Shown: one piece after another, positions 56,156 through 64,000 of the stretch
Numbering within the stretch: position 1 is the stretch's first letter
Layout of the letters: every line of letters begins with the position of its first letter
From: Gnetum montanum
Taxonomy: Eukaryota; Streptophyta; Gnetopsida; Gnetales; Gnetaceae
Direction of reading: 5' to 3'
NCBI GenBank assembly: GCA_015680685.1
Contig: MNCI01015984.1
Coordinates: forward strand, 1,044,652-1,108,651
Length of the DNA: 64,000 nucleotides
Position numbers and translations under genes: made by a program
The notes under the pieces: generated by a model
Told to the model about the DNA's origin: nothing
The model's input: only the letters and a program-made list of their open reading frames with translations
Database searches by the model: none

Positions 56156-56695
56156 GCAGTGCAGACAAAATACTTATGTATAAATCATTCTTTTTGACTC
56201 CCGAGTTTTGCTCTGTGACCTTTATATTGACCGATTTTTTAGACTGTAACCTTATACAAAGAAAATGATACGGCATGCTGTATAGGCGAATTGTTAGGCT
56301 CAGCATGAGTCCAAGATACTTTTACTTATTCAACTTCTACATTCCAATTAGAGGCCTAAGCTTTCGTTCTTGGAAATTTTCCAAGGTACTTTTGTTCGAA
56401 CTTCTTTAGATTATTGAGAACCAAGCCAAAGCGTTGGTTATGTGTAGGGACCTTCTTTTGATTTTGTAACAGCCATTTTCTAAATTTGAAAAGAAATGGA
56501 AAGCCACTTATTCTTGAAATCGGGAAATTTAATTTAGTCCAGTAGAAATGGTATATGGTAAAACCTTGTATAGCGTTAACCAAGATGGGATATGGTAAAA
56601 CCTTGTATAGCGTTAACCAAGATGGGATAAAAGGTATTATTAAGATGGGAAATTGTAGAAGCCTATTGCAATTAAACATGTAATTTGTAAACAAT

Positions 56696-56775
56696 GAGGT
56701 GTTAGCTTAGTGGTAAGACTCATAATTTAAAAGCTTCAAATTATGGGTTCAATCGTGGTAGGCAATGCTGAGTTA
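56696..56775 (+). repeat. tRNA-derived SINE head
   Basis: GTTAGCTTAGTGGTAAGAC (box A) and GGGTTCAATCGTGG (box B). The anticodon-arm region is AT-rich and unpaired, so a functional tRNA is unlikely. A minus-strand relative lies at 56836-56912 (TTGCTTAGTGAGTTAAAGC and AGGTTCAATTCC). Confidence 0.55.
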
Positions 56776-57713
56776 TAAAGTTCTAATGGGACTATACATA
56801 AAATACCATGATAGAATATTACAATATCTTAACATACTCTTTGGAATTGAACCTATGACTTGCACAATCACAAGCTACATGCTTTAACTCACTAAGCAAA
56901 ACCATATCATTTTTATATATTTGCAAAACCTAAAATGTCATGAAGGATGTCAAAATTCATGTTACATAAAGCAAAACATTTTCTAAACAACTAATGGCTA
57001 ATTTCATTTATAGGTATTAGTTGAATCATGCTAACTAGCCATTTATTCACATGATTTAAGGCCTTTGCAAGAGGTTTATATATGGATCCTCGCCAACATA
57101 GATGGTTAATTAATACCTACCTTTAGCCTTGGAATACATGACCAAACATTCAATATATTATGAATTTTCTTGCAACAACCACTTGAAATCCAAATACATA
57201 AGCGGTCCTTCACTACAATAGAAGAACTATATTGGTGTACTTACAAGTTTCAAAAGAGTGATGAAACCGAGAAATTGAAATGGTATCATAATGTGATATC
57301 GATTAAGAGGAATACTCCAAGGAGCAGTATTTAAATACGATACTTTGTTTTCTTTAACCAACCCCATTTTATTGAGACAAGGCTAGGATGATGATGATAC
57401 CTTGGTTATCATTGACTTTTTGTGATTTTAAAGTGAGCATAAAGCTTCCAAGTTGAGTTGTGAAGACCTATAATACCCAACATATCCATTTCTTACATTG
57501 TAAAGGTGGCCTAGCAAGGATTTGAAGCAACCTATGTATCAACAAAGATTTGTTAACTAATGGGGATGATTCTTGGTTAAGGCATCTTGGGAAGGTCTCA
57601 ACTATTTTGTTTAGTGACACCATGTAAGGAATGTGTTAACACAATCCTTGGGAGATGCAATAATGCACTTATTGTTGGCTAGCAAGCCCAAACTTGTTCC
57701 AAGACACCTCAAA

Positions 57714-57828
57714 TGATGAGTGAACTAGTCTAATATACCCTATACTTTTGTGAACTGAAAAGTACAAAAATGATGAGTGAACTAGTCTAATATACCCTAT
57801 ACTTTTGTGAATTGAAAAGTACAAATAC
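57714..57828 (+). repeat. 57-bp tandem duplication
   Basis: Two nearly identical units from TGATGAGTGAACTAGTC to AAAAGTACAAA, one substitution (AACTG/AATTG). Confidence 0.85.
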
Positions 57829-59673
57829 TAAGTAAGACCTTTAATGTTTGTTACATACATGCTTTTTTATTATTTTCAATTTGTGTGTGATTTGAAGAGC
57901 ATTTCATCCCATGGTAAGCAACTTCTTTTTTTACCTTTCCTCTACTTACTCAAGTGTGATTAATGACACATTCTTTTCTTTAATCTTAATTTTATATATA
58001 TATATAGTTAGTTTGCACTATGTTTGGTCTTTTCTAATCACTAATTTAAAACACTTACGTAGATCAGAATATGTGCAACATGATCATGAACTCATCTAGG
58101 GAAATCCTAAGCATGATGCTCTAACCATTGAAAATGTGTTAGATGAAAGCTTGTCTCATCATCTTGGTGCCTTTATCCTATCTATAATGGGCTAACCATT
58201 AAGGTAAGCAAATGATTTGATAATGATTTATTTTAAAAAATATTTTTAAGATTTAACAATTTAAAAACATCATATTGCAAATTGTTTTGCATTTTGATAC
58301 CCCTGAATAAAATTATCCAAAAAATAAATAATTAATTACTAGTCTCACTTTTCTTGGGAGCAAGTAGAGATCTTTGTACATTTCTTACACTACTGAAGAT
58401 ACCTTTCTCGTGTACATAAATTGTGTTTAAAAAATACCTTTTAATATTAATGGAAGTTTAAAAACATCATATTGGCTATGTCTTGGGGTGTTCCTATAAT
58501 CTAATTGTTTCAAATTTGACACCACCTAATAGGGTTACTACCAAAGGAAAAAAAAAATTAAAGGTCCTTATACACCATGACCATCTCTTGCACTACTAAA
58601 GATGATATCTTGACATGCAACTAGATCCACTCTAGATTGGTGAGATGCTCAACTCACAAGGGATTAATTGGATGGCACCATCTCTAAACAATAACACTAC
58701 TAGTAGTTTTTAGTTTCATTCGAAGTTAAAATCCACGAAAACTTGTGTGTTCAAAATTTAAAAAAAAAATTGTTTATTTTTAAGAGTGCAATAAAAAAGT
58801 TATTACTGAAAAGATTTTCACTTCCAAATATCCCAATATTCATATCATAATTGTTCAAGAAACTTAATTTTCCATCCAAAGACAAATTAAAAAACATTTT
58901 AAGGGGTTAAAAAAAAGCAAAAACAAAAATAAAAGAGAGGGTTTTTCCCTGCAAAATATCTACATATAATAAAATATATACATATAACATAGGCAGATAA
59001 TCCTCTACAAAATATGTACAGGATTAAGGGTAGCACACATATGAAACAAAATAACTAGCAGAGTAATATCTAGGAGAGTAATAACTAGGACTGTAATATC
59101 TAGGAGAGTAATAACTAGCAAAGTAAGATCATAGCATCTCCAAGTTGACGGAACAATGAACAAAATAACAAGTAGTAGAAGATGAACAACATGTATTATT
59201 AGAATATTGCAAAAAAAATTTCTTGAAAAGTAAATGACAACTTTTTAATCAAGCTTTTTCCTAGTTATTCAAGCTACCAATGTAAGTTGTAGGGAATTAT
59301 ATAAAAGATGTGATTAAGTTACAGGACTGTAGTCCATTTCCCAGACATAGTCCATTTATTATTCAGGATGTATTTTGCACAAAGTATTTTGCACAAGGTC
59401 TTTTGTCTCAGTTATTTCATAAAACTGGCATCCTATGAAGCCAATAAATTTAATTTTTAAGATTTTGATCAAACATCTCTAAGTAAAGACACAAAAGATT
59501 ATAAAGAACCAATTTCATTAATAACCGTTGCATGACGTGTAGACATTCGGACAAATGCCCCCAAACAAATTAAACCAATGTCTGCTCACAAAAACTCAGT
59601 TGTGTACCAACTCAATTTCCTATTTTGATTACATTTAAATTTTATCCTTTAGTTAAAAATAAAATAAAATGGA

Positions 59674-62840
<3,167 letters not shown>

Positions 62841-64000
62841 TGCCTTCCTTCCATCCTGAGATTGTAATTATGATTACCAACATCTTATCTTTTTGCCTGG
62901 TGCAGGAGGATAATTTTTAGTATGCCCGAGCAAATCTTGTATGGCTCCTACTCTGCCATGTCACTTCTAAGCACTGTAACATAATCCTGATATTCTGTAG
63001 ACCCAAATCAAAAAAATGGGGTTAATTTTAGTGTTTAACAACTCAACGTAAGGGAGTCCACCCTTTGTTTCGCTTTGTTCAGAATGTATTTGTAAGAATA
63101 CCCTGCAGCCGTTTCTGCCAACACTCACACCAAGTCTCACGTAATGATAGTTCCAAGGTGAAAAATCATTAGTTTTTTATAAAGTTTTTCATGCAACATC
63201 CTAACCACCGTACTAACCTTGTAAATTTTTTTTTCCCCTTTTTAATCCCATTTTGTAAAACTATCATTGTGCAAATTCTCTTTTTTTTTTTAACATTTTT
63301 TAGAGTGTCATTGTGAAAGTTCAATAGAAACTTACACAAAACAAAGTCAAAAAAGCTCAAATCACCCTTAAAATTCTTTTTTTTTTTTAACATTTTTTAG
63401 AGTATCATTGTGCAAGTTCAATAGAAACTTACACAAACCAAAGTCAAAAAAGCTCAAATCACCCTTAAAATTTATGATTTGCAGAGTGGTTAGCTTACAA
63501 AATGTACATTATCCTAAAAAAAACGTTGCATTAATCTACATTTTTTTAGTATATAACAAGGGGGGTGAACCCTTAAATCAGCAATTCAATAGCACTTTCA
63601 TTATGGAGGGTTGAAGATCATCTAGCAGCACAAATGACACCCAAACCAATTAAAAAGCCCTTTGCATTCTTATAGTTGAAAATTTGATAGCTATAATGAA
63701 TAATTGATTTCAAAATTCATGAAAAAAAGATCCAATAGTTATTTTGTGGATCTATTATAATTTGGCCAAAAGAATATATTTCTTTTAGAAATTAATGAAA
63801 TCCCTAAATTTATTTACTAAGAATTGATTTTCATTCTGAAAAAAAAAATCAAAACTAATGTACATCCTCTAATAAGAATTTCCATGAAAAGGTTAATCTC
63901 TTGGCACAATGTGTTATTACTATAATTATTTAATTTCCATAATAAAATCCAGCCAATAGATACCCATAATAATAACCTGGAAAATGTTATCCCTTACCCA
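62841..64000 (-). promoter_or_regulatory. 5' flank of the PSA2-like gene and AT-rich end
   Basis: Upstream of the PSA2-like ATG. No firm TATA box. A tandem duplication of about 97 bp lies at 63282-63470 (AACATTTTTTAGAGTRTCATTG...CAAATCACCCTTAAAATT), with T-runs at each unit boundary. Nothing recognisable beyond 63480. Confidence 0.5.
63282..63470 (+). repeat. 97-bp tandem duplication
   Basis: Two units with only a few differences (TGTCATTGTGAAAG/TATCATTGTGCAAG), each preceded by a run of T. Confidence 0.85.

Larger units (their letters stand above)
56156..59673 (+). other. intergenic region between convergent genes
   Basis: No gene supported. Contains two SINE-like heads in opposite orientation (56696-56775 plus; 56836-56912 minus), a 37-bp tandem duplication at 56552-56627 (TATGGTAAAACCTTGTATAG...), a 57-bp tandem duplication at 57714-57828 (TGATGAGTGAACTAGTCTAA...), a possible retroposon tail at 57357-57402 and a short 33-bp-period repeat at 59056-59130. 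Confidence 0.55.

Noticed and set aside
56696-56775. Functional tRNA gene
   Set aside because: Box A and box B are good but the acceptor and anticodon arms do not pair, and related copies occur on the other strand nearby. A SINE head is more likely.

Overview
This is a stretch of nuclear plant DNA. It is AT-rich, intron-containing and dominated by old, heavily mutated Ty3/Gypsy LTR retrotransposons nested inside one another, with two ordinary single-copy plant genes near the right end. Old, slowly removed nested LTR elements with few solo LTRs, next to compact conserved genes, suggest a gymnosperm. That is inference; the species cannot be named from the sequence.

Layout. 1-1754: 5' end of a minus-strand Gypsy element (A), which cuts into the 5' LTR of element B. 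1755-7609: element B, with gag and a third ORF but no pol. 7610-16750: older debris, namely two LINE relics in opposite orientations, an LTR fragment, a SINE-like copy and a pol relic of a different Gypsy family (J). 16751-52347: one 35.6-kb nest. Its host is element F (16756-52342, duplication ATTTC). F carries element C in its 5' LTR (17076-32949, duplication ATAGT) and element G in its 3' LTR (39489-52152, duplication ATATG). G carries a recombined element H, and H's gag carries a solo LTR (42155-43044, duplication CTACT). 52348-64000: gene space, with an ASG1-family gene on plus (CDS 54264-56155) and a PSA2-like chloroplast DnaJ-type zinc-finger gene on minus (CDS 59674-62840), convergent and 3.5 kb apart.

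The Gypsy elements share one design: LTRs of about 0.85-0.98 kb starting TGATGA and ending TCATCA, a primer-binding site close to the complement of tRNA-Asp, a gag with a distinctive N-terminal domain, protease-RT-RNase H-integrase (C and H only), a long conserved noncoding stretch, then a third ORF just before the polypurine tract. All coding copies are broken by stops and frameshifts.

The most interesting signal is regulatory. Just upstream of the TATA box each LTR has a cluster of short palindromic words. The words differ between elements (GATATCGC type, GTCGAC/GGCCCC type, GATGTC/GACATC type) even where the surrounding LTR backbone is alike. Element C has a second such cluster with its own TATA box, non-coding exon and 297-bp intron directly ahead of the third ORF, suggesting a separately promoted, spliced gene for a coiled-coil protein. 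A diversifying target-array and trans-factor pair is the hypothesis I consider most worth testing.

The window has a 195-base run of N (27124-27318) beside a near-perfect repeat of sequence found 2.2 kb further on, so the structure around the gap should be treated with caution.
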